Assembly (NCBI GenBank): GCA_964371945.1
Contig: CAYJPA010000016.1
Span: 10,100-74,099, forward strand
Direction of reading: 5' to 3'
Length of the DNA: 64,000 nt
Origin: CAYJPA01 sp964371945
GTDB taxonomy: Bacteria; Chloroflexota; Chloroflexia; Thermomicrobiales; UBA6265
Under the pieces are notes generated by a model. That model was not told where the DNA came from, did no database searches, and saw nothing but the letters and a program-made list of their open reading frames with translations. Each line of letters starts with the position of its first letter. Position 1 is the first letter of the stretch. Shown piece by piece: positions 43,273 to 52,062 of this stretch. Both the position numbers and the translations under genes were made by a program.

Positions 43273-44298
43273 GTGCGTGACGATCCGACCCTCGACATGG
43301 ACAAGATCGCTGCCTGCCTGGCAGCGCAATACGGCGTTCTCGCGGCCTCGGTCGCGTATCTTCCCATCGGATATGACCCCAATGCCTTTGTGCACAAGGT
43401 GCTGTCCCACGACGGTGTGTCTTACTTCCTCAAGGTGCGCGTGGGACCCGTCCACGAGCCTAGCCTGTCAGTACCGCGGGCACTGCTCGAACGCGGATTC
43501 CGGAATGTGCTCGCTCCCTTGCCGGCGCGAGCAGCCGCGTTATGGAGTACGGTTGACGGTCTCCCGGGGAACACGCTCGTGCTCTTTCCGTTCATTGAAG
43601 GCAGCGACGCGGTTACAACCGGGTTGAGCGACGATCAATGGCGCGAATTCGGCGCCACGTTGAGAGCGGTCCACGACAGCGGTCTCGAACAGCAATTCCG
43701 CGGCCAATTGCCAGTCGAAACGTTTGGTTTGCACTCGGCCGCGCTTGTCCGCCGGATGCTGGATCTGCCGGAAGGGGCGCGGGTCAAAAGCGCAGCGGCC
43801 GCTCACTTCAAAGCGTTCTGGCGCGAACGGGCCAATGTGATCCGGCGAATGCTCGCGCGGACCGAATCACTGGGAACAAGACTACAAGCCCGGTCGTTCG
43901 ACCACGTGCTCTGCCATGCCGACATCCACGCCGCGAACATGCTCGTGGGCAATGACGGACGGATCTGGCTGGTCGATTGGGACGGTTCGATCATCGCGCC
44001 GCGAGAGCGCGATCTGCTCTTCGTGGTCGGTTCAAAGATCGCGCGAGCCGTGGAGCGCCGAGAGGAAGAACTCTTCTTCGAGACTTATGGACATGTCGAG
44101 ATCAATCTGGATGCGTTGATCTATTACCGGTATGAGCGGATCATCGAGGATCTCGGCGTGATCGCGGAAGGCATCTTCCTGAATGCGGAGATGAGCGAGC
44201 AGGTCCGGGAATCGGAGGCCCAAATGGCAATGAGCTTCTTCGCTCCTGGAGCGGATATCGAGAGCGCGGCATTGATTCGCGGCGAACGGCGGGCGTGA
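43273..44298 (+). CDS. aminoglycoside phosphotransferase-like kinase
   Basis: A 341-residue APH-fold kinase. Catalytic LCHADIHAANMLV and the metal-binding DGRIWLVDWDGSIIAPRERDL are complete, and the N-lobe has YFLKVRVG with the ATP lysine. It resembles spectinomycin-type APH(9) proteins in order and length, but environmental APH homologues often phosphorylate other small molecules. GTG start at 43273. First of a likely four-gene operon (APH, DinB, MBL, cupin; spacers 42, 13 and 23 bases). Confidence 0.85.
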   Translation: MRDDPTLDMDKIAACLAAQYGVLAASVAYLPIGYDPNAFVHKVLSHDGVSYFLKVRVGPVHEPSLSVPRALLERGFRNVLAPLPARAAALWSTVDGLPGNTLVLFPFIEGSDAVTTGLSDDQWREFGATLRAVHDSGLEQQFRGQLPVETFGLHSAALVRRMLDLPEGARVKSAAAAHFKAFWRERANVIRRMLARTESLGTRLQARSFDHVLCHADIHAANMLVGNDGRIWLVDWDGSIIAPRERDLLFVVGSKIARAVERREEELFFETYGHVEINLDALIYYRYERIIEDLGVIAEGIFLNAEMSEQVRESEAQMAMSFFAPGADIESAALIRGERRA

Positions 44299-44339
44299 TA
44301 ACCTACCTGCACTGAACGATCATTGCCAGGGAGAGGCCG

Positions 44340-44903
44340 ATGACTTCTGGACCATGGAACGACCTCCTCAAACGCGTTCGCGCGACTCATATCTTCTGGG
44401 AGCTCGCGCTCGACGACATGACCGTCGAGCAGATCAATCATCACGAGCGATCCGGTGTGCTTCCGATTGCTTTCAGCCTCTTTCATTTCGTGACCGGAGA
44501 GGACCGCGGAGTCAGCGAGCGGCTGCTCAGCGTGCCGATGCTTTGGTCGCCGGAATGGGCGACGCGAACCGGGATCAAGCTCGATCCGATCAAGCGGGGC
44601 GATCCCATATCCGTCGCCGAAACGGTGCGCTTAACCGATCTCGCCGCCTGGCGCGCGTATCAAACCGCGGTTTTCGCGCGTACGGAACAGACCCTGGCGG
44701 CCACCGATGACAGTCGCTGGAACGAGGTCCTCTATGAGCAGGTTCCGCCGGCGCTGATGGGCGGATTCATCGCCTATCTGGCCGGCGGCGGGCCCGTTTT
44801 GCTTGGCGATCTGATGGACGTTTTCCTCTATCAGCACGGGCTTCGCCATCTCGGTGAAATCGAACACGCGCGGTCGTTGGTTGGCCTCCAGGGCGTCGGC
44901 TAG
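44340..44903 (+). CDS. DinB-like four-helix protein
   Basis: A 187-residue protein of the DinB/YfiT-like superfamily. Helical throughout, with a metal-type His set: IAFSLFHFVTGEDR near residue 47 and YQHGLRHLGEI near residue 165. Members are often thiol-dependent S-transferases (mycothiol, bacillithiol) or unknown. Second gene of the APH-DinB-MBL-cupin set. Confidence 0.82.
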   Translation: MTSGPWNDLLKRVRATHIFWELALDDMTVEQINHHERSGVLPIAFSLFHFVTGEDRGVSERLLSVPMLWSPEWATRTGIKLDPIKRGDPISVAETVRLTDLAAWRAYQTAVFARTEQTLAATDDSRWNEVLYEQVPPALMGGFIAYLAGGGPVLLGDLMDVFLYQHGLRHLGEIEHARSLVGLQGVG

Positions 44904-44915
44904 AAAAGGGCATTG

Positions 44916-45710
44916 ATGCCGGGAGCACTGGAATCGCGGTTCCAGGAATTACAGGTGGCGCCGGGAACGGTTGCCTGCGTTTGGCTCGGCGCGGCCGGGT
45001 ACCTGTTGAAATCTCCGGGCGGGTTGATCGTCGCGATCGATCCGTACCTTTCGGATTACGCTGAAGACCAGTGGGGACTCAAACGCGTCATTCCGCCTGC
45101 GATCGACCCCGCGACTCTTCAACCCGGCCTGTTGCTCACCTCCCACTGGCATGAGGATCACCTGGACGCACCGCTGGTGAAAAAGTGGGCGAAGCTCAGT
45201 CCAGGAATGTTCGCGGGCCCTGGAACATGCGCGGTTCGCGCCGGCGCCTGGGGCTGGCCGGCGGAGAAGATCGCGCGGCTGGAGCTCGGCGCCTCGCTCG
45301 GCGTTCAAGATGTTTCGGTCACGGCGCACTTTGCTAGGCATGAGGAGGCAGATGCGCCCGCGCCGGAAGCGGTTAGCTTTCTCTTGACGATCGACGGCGT
45401 CAAGATCTGGGCAATCTGCGACACCGAATACGATGCCAGGCTGCGGCCGATGGCGAACGAAGCGATCGATGCTGCTCTCACACCGATCAACGGCGTCGGC
45501 GGAAACTGGACCGATCGTGAGGCCGCGCTCATGCTCTCGTATGTCAACCCAAAGCTGGCGATCCCGAATCACTACAACATGTGGGAGCCGGCCGGTTTCG
45601 GACCCGGTGCAACGCTCGATCCACATGCGTTTGTCAAAGCGTACAAAGCATTTGGGGGCGGCGAGACGCGGATTCTCGACGCCGGCGAGATTGTCACCTT
45701 TTCGATGTAG
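44916..45710 (+). CDS. MBL-fold metallohydrolase (UlaG-like)
   Basis: A 264-residue metallo-beta-lactamase-fold hydrolase. The signature TSHWHEDHLDAP, the AHFARHEEA and ICDTEYD segments and the NHYNMWEPAGF end resemble the L-ascorbate-6-phosphate lactonase UlaG group. ATG 44916 has AAGGG five bases upstream; TTG at 44913 is an alternative. Sits 12 bases after the DinB gene. The substrate cannot be deduced. Confidence 0.85.
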   Translation: MPGALESRFQELQVAPGTVACVWLGAAGYLLKSPGGLIVAIDPYLSDYAEDQWGLKRVIPPAIDPATLQPGLLLTSHWHEDHLDAPLVKKWAKLSPGMFAGPGTCAVRAGAWGWPAEKIARLELGASLGVQDVSVTAHFARHEEADAPAPEAVSFLLTIDGVKIWAICDTEYDARLRPMANEAIDAALTPINGVGGNWTDREAALMLSYVNPKLAIPNHYNMWEPAGFGPGATLDPHAFVKAYKAFGGGETRILDAGEIVTFSM

Positions 45711-45732
45711 CGGCGATCTGGAAGGAGACACC

Positions 45733-46149
45733 ATGACAGCTACCACCAGCACCCGAACGTGCGCCGTGCTCAAAGCAGAATCGACCTACGAAGGAAAGCA
45801 GGGCTTTTCCTATATGCACGGCATCTCGGCCGAGAGCGTCGGCTCGGTCGGGTTGTGCATGCACTTGCTCACGATCCCTCCCGGCGGCAGAGCCAAAGCC
45901 CACCTGCACGAGCAGCATGAAACAACCATCTACGTGCTCAGCGGTCACGGAGAGATGTGGTATGGAGAAGAGCTCGAGCACCACCTGACCTGCGAGCCCG
46001 GGGACATGATCTACATCCCGGCCGGCATACCGCACCTGCCAATGAGCTCGAGCGAGACCGAGCCCTGTATCGCGGTGCTCGCCCGCACCGATCCGAACGA
46101 GCAGGAGAGCGTTGTGCTCCGGCCGGATCTCGAGGATCGCGTGCCGTAG
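45733..46149 (+). CDS. cupin-fold protein
   Basis: A 138-residue cupin. Metal motif HLHEQHETTIYVLSGHGEMWYG and second motif PGDMIYIPAGIPHLP are both complete. AAGGAG precedes the ATG by six bases. The long open frame beginning at 45433 is rejected because it overlaps the MBL gene. Last of the APH-DinB-MBL-cupin operon. Confidence 0.87.
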   Translation: MTATTSTRTCAVLKAESTYEGKQGFSYMHGISAESVGSVGLCMHLLTIPPGGRAKAHLHEQHETTIYVLSGHGEMWYGEELEHHLTCEPGDMIYIPAGIPHLPMSSSETEPCIAVLARTDPNEQESVVLRPDLEDRVP

Positions 46150-46275
46150 ATTTCAGCGTTGATTCACGGATCGCCGCGTGGGCATTTTGCGCAGTGCCGT
46201 TGTTTCGGCGTGCTCGCGACCGGCATCTCCGCCAAAAGAGCCGTCTAAACTTCCAAAGACCGACCGTGCAGCGGG

Positions 46276-46749
46276 CGGCGATGGCCCCGGAAACAATGCA
46301 AGAGCTCCAGGATCGATCCCTCCAGACTCGGGGAGGAGCCGATCGGCGGCGTTCGGGCGTTTGCAGACCCGTGATGTCCGATCAACCGATCGACAATCGC
46401 GATCAGGAAACCAATTGCAGGCTGGCGCAAAATCGCGGCGATGGCCGAGGTCTACTACGCGGGATTCGCGCCGCACAACCCGCTCAGCCCGGTCAATATG
46501 CGGGCGTCGCTGCATCTCGACGCCGTCGTTCCGAATTTCATTATTATTCAGGAATGGGTGGCGGACGATCCGCTGTGGCGCGACGAAATTCTGCAGCATC
46601 CCGTGGTGATCAAAGATGGCTGGGCGGATATCCCGATGGAGCCGGGATTGGGCACGGCGCTCAACCTCGATGTCTGCCGGGCCCATCCGGCGAAGAACAT
46701 ACACCTGCCGGTTCTATGGCATGATGACGGCTCGGTGGCGGATTGGTGA
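46276..46749 (+). pseudogene. degraded mandelate-racemase/galactonate-dehydratase-like gene
   Basis: Remnant of an enolase-superfamily sugar-acid dehydratase (DgoD-like). The last 102 residues are intact in one frame (AEVYYAGFAPHNPLSPVN, IQEWVADDP, GWADIPMEPGLGTALN). Just upstream the same frame gives GWRKIAAM. Further upstream another frame gives APETMQELQDRSLQTR, like the PEnMqaLq segment. The pieces are joined by frameshifts, and the N-terminal half is absent. No functional enzyme is expected. A heptamer repeat follows directly. Confidence 0.7.
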
Positions 46750-46760
46750 CGAGCCGCAGG

Positions 46761-46919
46761 CTACAAGCTACAAGCTACAAGCTACAAGCTACAAGCTACA
46801 AGGAGATTATCGTCGTCGTAGACAAGAATCGGCGACGCTTTTGCCGGGCGAGGTAACGGGAGATTCGTCGTTTAGAACTTCAAGCTTGTGGCTTGTAGCT
46901 TGCGGCTTGAAGCTCGGAA
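46761..46919. repeat. CTACAAG tandem repeat with inverted partner
   Basis: Six tandem copies of CTACAAG run from 46761 to 46802. After about 75 bases, 46879-46917 carries GCTTGTGGCTTGTAGCTTG and GGCTTGAAGCT, complementary to the repeat, so the whole can fold as a long imperfect hairpin. It begins 11 bases after the degraded dehydratase and ends just before the SDR start. Confidence 0.8.
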
Positions 46920-46928
46920 AGGTGAACT

Positions 46929-47666
46929 ATGCGGTTCGAGGGGAGATCGGCGATCGTGACGGGCGGCGCCCGCGGCATCGGACGCGCAATCGTCGAGCGC
47001 CTGGCGAGCGAGGGCGCGAATGTGCTCATTGCGGATATCGACGCCGAAACCGGGACGGCGGTCGCCGCTGAAATCGGGAAAGGCACCGCCGCCTACGGGC
47101 TGGACGTGACCTCTGAGTCTTCGTGGGCCGGAGCGGTGGAGCAGGCCAAGAGCGCCTGGGGCAAAGTTGATCTGCTGGTCAACAACGCCGGGATCGCGGG
47201 TCGTTCCGCCCCGATTTGGGAACTGTCGGTCGATGAGTGGCTCGATGTGATCAACATCGATCTCACCGGGGTCTTCCTGGGTTGCCGGGCCGTGCTGCCG
47301 GGCATGATCGACAACGGATATGGACGGATCGTCAACATCGCGTCGATCGCGGGCAAAGAAGGCAACCCAAACGCGAGTCCCTATTCGGCCGCGAAGTCGG
47401 GCGTAATCGGTCTGACGAAGTCCATCGCGAAAGAGGTCGCGACCATGGGAGTGATCGTCAACGCGATCACACCGGCCGTGATCGAGACCGAGATTCTCAA
47501 GCAGGTCAGCGAAGAGCACATCAAGTACATGACCAGCCGGATTCCGATGGGCCGGGTTGGCCAGCCGCGCGAGGTTGCCGCGTTGGCGGCATTTCTCTGC
47601 TCGGAAGAAGTCACGTTCTCGACGGGCGCGGTATTCGATCTCTCTGGAGGCCGCGCGACCTACTAA
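46929..47666 (+). CDS. short-chain dehydrogenase/reductase
   Basis: A 245-residue classical SDR with a Rossmann fold. The cofactor motif is TGGARGIG, with Asp after the second strand (IADID), indicating NAD(H) preference. NNAG, the catalytic Ser (NIASIAGK), and YSAAK are all present. Next to the decayed galactonate dehydratase-like gene it could belong to sugar or sugar-acid metabolism. The start lies ten bases after the repeat block. Confidence 0.93.
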   Translation: MRFEGRSAIVTGGARGIGRAIVERLASEGANVLIADIDAETGTAVAAEIGKGTAAYGLDVTSESSWAGAVEQAKSAWGKVDLLVNNAGIAGRSAPIWELSVDEWLDVINIDLTGVFLGCRAVLPGMIDNGYGRIVNIASIAGKEGNPNASPYSAAKSGVIGLTKSIAKEVATMGVIVNAITPAVIETEILKQVSEEHIKYMTSRIPMGRVGQPREVAALAAFLCSEEVTFSTGAVFDLSGGRATY

Positions 47667-47861
47667 CTCATCACGCAATAGAAGACCCAGCGCTGTCGCG
47701 GCGATTCCGACAGACCTGACGGGAGGCTCCTCCTGAACTGGCCGAGCGTCGTAATGTTGCGTCATCTCTTCAACGTGAGATCGTCAAAGACACGAATGAG
47801 ACGATACTATTCCGATCTCATGAGTCAACTATGAAGTCGCTCACGAAACTCATTTGAAACC

Positions 47862-47890
47862 GTGACGAAAGTTGACGCCGGGTCTATAAT
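47862..47890 (+). promoter_or_regulatory. possible promoter for the MarR gene
   Basis: GTGACG, a 17-base spacer, and a perfect TATAAT (47885-47890). Farther down, AGTATT and AATACT form a spaced inverted repeat (47961-47983) that could bind the MarR product. The gene-free stretch 47667-48113 shows nothing else. Confidence 0.45.
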
Positions 47891-48113
47891 CAAGCGGACT
47901 CAGCAGGAACGGGAACCGGTCTGCCCGGCAATGCGTTAGCGTGGCAACTTGTCCCACGTCAGTATTCCGAATGGGGATAATACTTGCCGTCGTGAAATCG
48001 CTGCCAACGTGGCACGATAGGCCTCGATGAGGGGCATTGTTCTGCACCTGCATTCTCAACCCGCTCGAACCATGCGGCGGGCATGGCGAGCGATCACAGG
48101 GGAAGGATCATAC

Positions 48114-48572
48114 ATGGCCCCGACAGCCAATGGAGAGCTCGCGCTTCAAGAACAACTCGTGCAGGCCTTTTCCAACTTTTTTCCCGCGTGGACGAAATGG
48201 CTCCGCACCACACTTCATCAATCCGGCGTGACTCCGGCTCGTGTACGCCTGCTGGCGGTGCTCGCGGACGGTCCGCCCGTGACCATGACGGTGCTGAGCA
48301 GCGCGCTGCACGTTTCTCCGCGCAACATCACCACGCTGGTCGATGCGCTTGAAGCCGAGCAGCTCGTCCGCCGCACGAGCCACCCTACCGATCGAAGGGC
48401 GACAATCATCGAATTGACCGAGCGCGGCTCGGAGCTTTGCCAAGATCTCTGGGGTCAGCATCTCGATGGCGCGGGCAAAGTCTTCTCGGTCATTTCGGAG
48501 CCCGAGCAGAGGACGTTGCTCGATACCATCACCCGTCTCAGCCAGGCGCTTCGGAGCAAAGGCATCGCTTGA
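48114..48572 (+). CDS. MarR family regulator
   Basis: A 152-residue MarR-type winged-helix regulator. RVRLLAVLADGPPVTMTVLSSALHVSPRNITTLVDALEAEQLV holds the DNA-recognition helices, with the wing RTSHPTDRRATIIELTERG. ATG 48114 has AAGGA six bases upstream. It ends four bases from the end of a convergent MFS exporter gene, a common drug-response pairing. Confidence 0.9.
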   Translation: MAPTANGELALQEQLVQAFSNFFPAWTKWLRTTLHQSGVTPARVRLLAVLADGPPVTMTVLSSALHVSPRNITTLVDALEAEQLVRRTSHPTDRRATIIELTERGSELCQDLWGQHLDGAGKVFSVISEPEQRTLLDTITRLSQALRSKGIA

Positions 48573-48576
48573 CGCT

Positions 48577-49878
48577 CTAGCCCGGCGTCGCAAAGCCGCC
48601 GGCCGGGAGCAACCGCAACGAGCGCACCGGCGACAGCAGGAGCGGGATCGCCGCGGTCAATATGCCGATCGCGCCGGCGATGATGGCCGTGCGAAGGCCG
48701 TACGAATCGCCGATCCAACCGCCCAAGATTGCACCGATGAGATAGCCCCCGAGCTCGAGCAGGTGAAAGCTACCGTTCATCCGGCCCTGCCATTCGTCTG
48801 CCGTGACTGATTGGCGAACCGTCACCTGGGTGACTTCGTACAACGTCCAAGGCAAGTCCATCGCTTGCTGGACGAGCATCAATCCGACCGTTAATGCAGT
48901 GACTCCGGTAGCAAATGCGATCAACGATTGTCCGGCGCCAACGAGTACGAGCGAGCCGATCATGATCGGCCCGATGCCGAGCCATCGGGTAAGGCGTCCC
49001 CCGGAGATTGAAGCAACGAGCGAAAAGAGTCCCCCGGTGGCGAAAATGAGCCCCAACACTCCAGGTTCGAAACCCAACTCCTGATTCACGTAAAGAAGAT
49101 AGACCGTGCCCACGATCTGCATCGATAGACTCATCAGAAAGAGCGACGATCCCAAACCAACCAGCGTCGAGTTGCGTCGGACGTAACGGAAGCCTTCCAG
49201 GATTTCGCGCACAATGTGCTCATTCTCCCGGTCACGCTCGCCCTGCTCCTCTTGCTTTTCGATCCGCTGAAGCGTCAACGCCGACCAGACGAACGTTCCG
49301 GCGTCGATCAGTAATGCACCCGGGGCCGAGAAGAGCTGCACGAGCCAACCACTGGCAGCGAATCCGGTTGCCTCCGACACCGTGTTGCCAGCCGTCAGCA
49401 TCCTGTTCGCGTCACCCAGGTCCTCCCGGCCAACAAGCGATGGAAGCATTGAGCGGTCGGCGATATCGAAAAAGGTCGACGCTATGGCGAGCAAGCCCGC
49501 CGCGATCGCCAGATGGACGAGGGTCAAATGTTCGATCAAGGCAGCGAGCGGAATCGAAACGAGCACTGCGACCCTGAACCAATCACAGGCGATCATAATC
49601 GGCCGCCGCGCAACCCGATCGACCCACGCGCCCGCAAATAAGCCTGAAACGAACGCCGGCAACATCGAGGCTATGCTGAGCATGCTTAGCTCCCACGGAG
49701 TGGCATGCAGAACGAGCACTGCCGCGAATGGAAAGGCGGTGCGGGAAATGTCGGTGCCGAATGCCGAAACCGTGGCCGCCGTCCACAGTTTCATGAAATC
49801 GGGATTGCCGCGGAGAACCCCAGTTCGGCGCATCGGATTCACGTTCGCGGATCGCGGCAAACGTAAGCCGCCGGCCAC
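48577..49878 (-). CDS. MFS transporter
   Basis: A 433-residue 12-helix MFS exporter (MFS_3-like). GNPDFMKLWTAATVSAFGTDISRTAFPF begins helix 1; GAWVDRVARRPIMIA is the loop 2-3 motif. GTG 49878 and ATG 49833 are possible starts. It converges on the MarR gene with four bases between ends. Substrate unknown. The 349-base spacer 49879-50227 shows nothing I can support. Confidence 0.9.
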   Translation of the reverse strand: MAGGLRLPRSANVNPMRRTGVLRGNPDFMKLWTAATVSAFGTDISRTAFPFAAVLVLHATPWELSMLSIASMLPAFVSGLFAGAWVDRVARRPIMIACDWFRVAVLVSIPLAALIEHLTLVHLAIAAGLLAIASTFFDIADRSMLPSLVGREDLGDANRMLTAGNTVSEATGFAASGWLVQLFSAPGALLIDAGTFVWSALTLQRIEKQEEQGERDRENEHIVREILEGFRYVRRNSTLVGLGSSLFLMSLSMQIVGTVYLLYVNQELGFEPGVLGLIFATGGLFSLVASISGGRLTRWLGIGPIMIGSLVLVGAGQSLIAFATGVTALTVGLMLVQQAMDLPWTLYEVTQVTVRQSVTADEWQGRMNGSFHLLELGGYLIGAILGGWIGDSYGLRTAIIAGAIGILTAAIPLLLSPVRSLRLLPAGGFATPG

Positions 49879-50227
49879 TCAACTGAGTCCGCGCCAGGTG
49901 CCCGGATTCGGTTCACGAGACGATCCGGCAGGCGCTGGACCATACGGCTAAATAGTCCTACCATATTCTACGCGTACGTTCGCCATCTTTTTGCCGGTAC
50001 CGGAAGCGCATCGCATCGGGACTGAAGGCCCCGATCTTTGTCAGGACTATGCGGCGGCAATCACCGATTGCCAGAATGCAGAGTTAGCCGCATGATCGGA
50101 ATCAGGAATCGGAGGCCAACGAGTGAGCGGCTCCCGCTAACGAGGGCTCCGATGCCCCCAGTACCGAGCGTTTGCAAGCCGGCGCCAGCCCGAGGGCACG
50201 GCAACCAATTTGGAGTGACGCAGTCCC

Positions 50228-50497
50228 GTGAGCGAATCATCCAGTTACGGCTCGAACACCGACGAGCAGACAACCCAATACTCGAATGTCGCCGCTCCTC
50301 TTGTGGACGAAGAGCGGCCACCCACCTGTCCATCCTGCAATCGTCGTCTTGTGATTCTTGCGACTCACTGGCACCGCGACGATTCTGGACGCTCGTTGCG
50401 CAAGCAACTTTGGGGCTGCCCACGCGGGCACTCGACCGCCTCCCGAATTGGCGGAATCTTCACGCCAATCGAACTGCTGCCAGACGTCGCCGGGTAA
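50228..50497 (+). CDS. small zinc-ribbon-like protein
   Basis: An 89-residue protein with a likely zinc ribbon: CPSC near residues 34-37 and CPRGH near 63-67. The sequence between is basic and ends in a short hydrophobic stretch. GTG start. The family is not recognised. Its short length and isolated context leave some doubt that it is a real gene. Confidence 0.5.
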   Translation: MSESSSYGSNTDEQTTQYSNVAAPLVDEERPPTCPSCNRRLVILATHWHRDDSGRSLRKQLWGCPRGHSTASRIGGIFTPIELLPDVAG

Positions 50498-50527
50498 CCA
50501 TCATCGCGGGCTACCCGGCTCCGCCAA

Positions 50528-51424
50528 TCACCCCTTCGCTAGTTTCCGCGCCTCCGACAACTTCGCGATCGACTCTTCATTCAACGGATCGAGCATGCAG
50601 ATCAGGTGCGCGGCGCCGGCGTCCGAATACCCGCGCAAGCCGGCAGCGACTTCATCGACGGCGCCGGAGATCACCTTGGCCGGGTCAGCGTCTTCGCGCT
50701 TGGCGCCGAGCTCAGGAAACGAAACATTGATGCCAACGGTGACGTCGATCGAATTCGGATCACGTCCGGCTTCGTTGCATGCCGTTTCGAGCGCCGTCCG
50801 GCGTTCCGTCATCGAGCCGGCTTGACCCAACCACGCGGTATTCCAGGCATCCGCATATTCCGCCGTAAGTTTCAGCATCCGCGGTTTGAACGACGCGATC
50901 AGAACAGGAATTCCGCCCTCTTTTGGTCGCGGAAGCATTTCGCAGTTCGGCGCTGAGTAGTGCTTGCCGGTGAAATCGACTCTTCCGGTTTTGACGAGCG
51001 GCACAATAATCTTGAGTGCCTCTTCAAACCGATCGACCAGGTTGGTGAAGGGAATGCCAAACGCGTCGAACTCCGGTTGATGCCATCCCGCTCCAAGTCC
51101 AAGGACGAGCCGGCCATTGCTCACGTCGTCGAGCGTCACCGCCATCTTGGCCAGCAGCGCGGGATTCCGGAACGGAGCACAAAAAACCAGGCAACCAAGT
51201 TCAACCCGGTTTGTCGCCTCCGCCAATCCAGTGAGCACGGTCCATGCCTCTTGCACACCGGTTACGGGTTTCTCCGGGAAGCGATAGATCAGGTGGTCGT
51301 ACACCCACGCCGAATCGAGCGTGCTGTTCTCGACGGCGAGCGCGAGTTTTCGGATCTCCGCATACGAGGGAGGGCCGCCATCTTCCTCGGATGCGCTCAA
51401 CGGCAGAATGACCCCAACTTTCAC
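50528..51424 (-). CDS. LLM-class (F420-type) oxidoreductase
   Basis: A 298-residue luciferase-like TIM-barrel oxidoreductase. DSAWVYDHLIYRFPEKPVTGVQEAWTVLTGLAEATNRVELG (residues about 38-80) and GRLVLGLGAGWHQPEFDAFGIPF are hallmarks of the F420-dependent group. Cofactor F420 use is inferred from this similarity. Its ATG overlaps the TGA of the CYTH gene (ATGA, 51421-51424), so the two are coupled. Confidence 0.92.
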   Translation of the reverse strand: MKVGVILPLSASEEDGGPPSYAEIRKLALAVENSTLDSAWVYDHLIYRFPEKPVTGVQEAWTVLTGLAEATNRVELGCLVFCAPFRNPALLAKMAVTLDDVSNGRLVLGLGAGWHQPEFDAFGIPFTNLVDRFEEALKIIVPLVKTGRVDFTGKHYSAPNCEMLPRPKEGGIPVLIASFKPRMLKLTAEYADAWNTAWLGQAGSMTERRTALETACNEAGRDPNSIDVTVGINVSFPELGAKREDADPAKVISGAVDEVAAGLRGYSDAGAAHLICMLDPLNEESIAKLSEARKLAKG

Positions 51425-52002
51425 CCTGAAAACCCCTTCTCCTGATCGTTCGAAGGCGCCGGAACCGCACCGGCGGCCACCAGGTCGCTGTATGAGCCGG
51501 AAATGACCGGCATTCCTCTCAGCCCTAAGTTCAGGATAGCCTGCTCGTGCTCCTCATGGACAGCCTCGTCCAAATCCCCCGGCCGCGCCACCGTTTCGAG
51601 CTCCACAAAGCAACCGAGACCCTTCACCGTGTCAAGATGAATCCGGGTGCTGCGCCAGATGCCGGCCGATCGCCGTTTCTCGATCACAACCGAAATGCCG
51701 CAACTGATCGCAAGTGCCTGCTTGACGGCCGTCGCCGTTTCGGCAGGCAATGCCACCAGTTGGTAGTCGCTCCAACGCGAGCCAGACTCGTCTGGCCGCC
51801 GGTAGGCAATCAGTTCCAAACGTGTTTTTCCGCGCGCCGGCGCGATCTCGCGCAGCTTCAGCCGGCCGGCGTTGACGTTGAAATACGTATCCGTTTGGAT
51901 CATGTGGGAGAAGGCTCCGGCGCCCAGTGCCTTCGCTCGTCCCCTAACGTGCTCCAGGGCCGCCTCGTCGCATCTGACCTTGAGCTCCAAATTGCGGGCC
52001 AC
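51421..52002 (-). CDS. CYTH domain protein (class IV adenylate cyclase-like)
   Basis: A CYTH-fold protein (193 residues from GTG 52002, which has GAGG eight bases upstream; ATG 52041 is an alternative). The start RNLELKVR corresponds to the acidic EXEXK signature, with the first Glu replaced by Asn as in many CyaB-like members. TDTYFNVNAGRLKLRE and FVELETV provide further catalytic acidic/basic residues. The family includes triphosphatases and class IV adenylate cyclases. Coupled to the LLM gene by ATGA overlap. Confidence 0.85.
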   Translation of the reverse strand: MARNLELKVRCDEAALEHVRGRAKALGAGAFSHMIQTDTYFNVNAGRLKLREIAPARGKTRLELIAYRRPDESGSRWSDYQLVALPAETATAVKQALAISCGISVVIEKRRSAGIWRSTRIHLDTVKGLGCFVELETVARPGDLDEAVHEEHEQAILNLGLRGMPVISGSYSDLVAAGAVPAPSNDQEKGFSG

Positions 52003-52062
52003 GAGAAGCACCTCGGAATCGAGCCGCACTGCCCGCGGCAAAGGTCATACACTCTAGGCGTC

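Noticed and set aside
46761..46919. Repeat block as a CRISPR array
   Set aside because: The unit is only 7 bases with no spacers, and there are no cas genes nearby.
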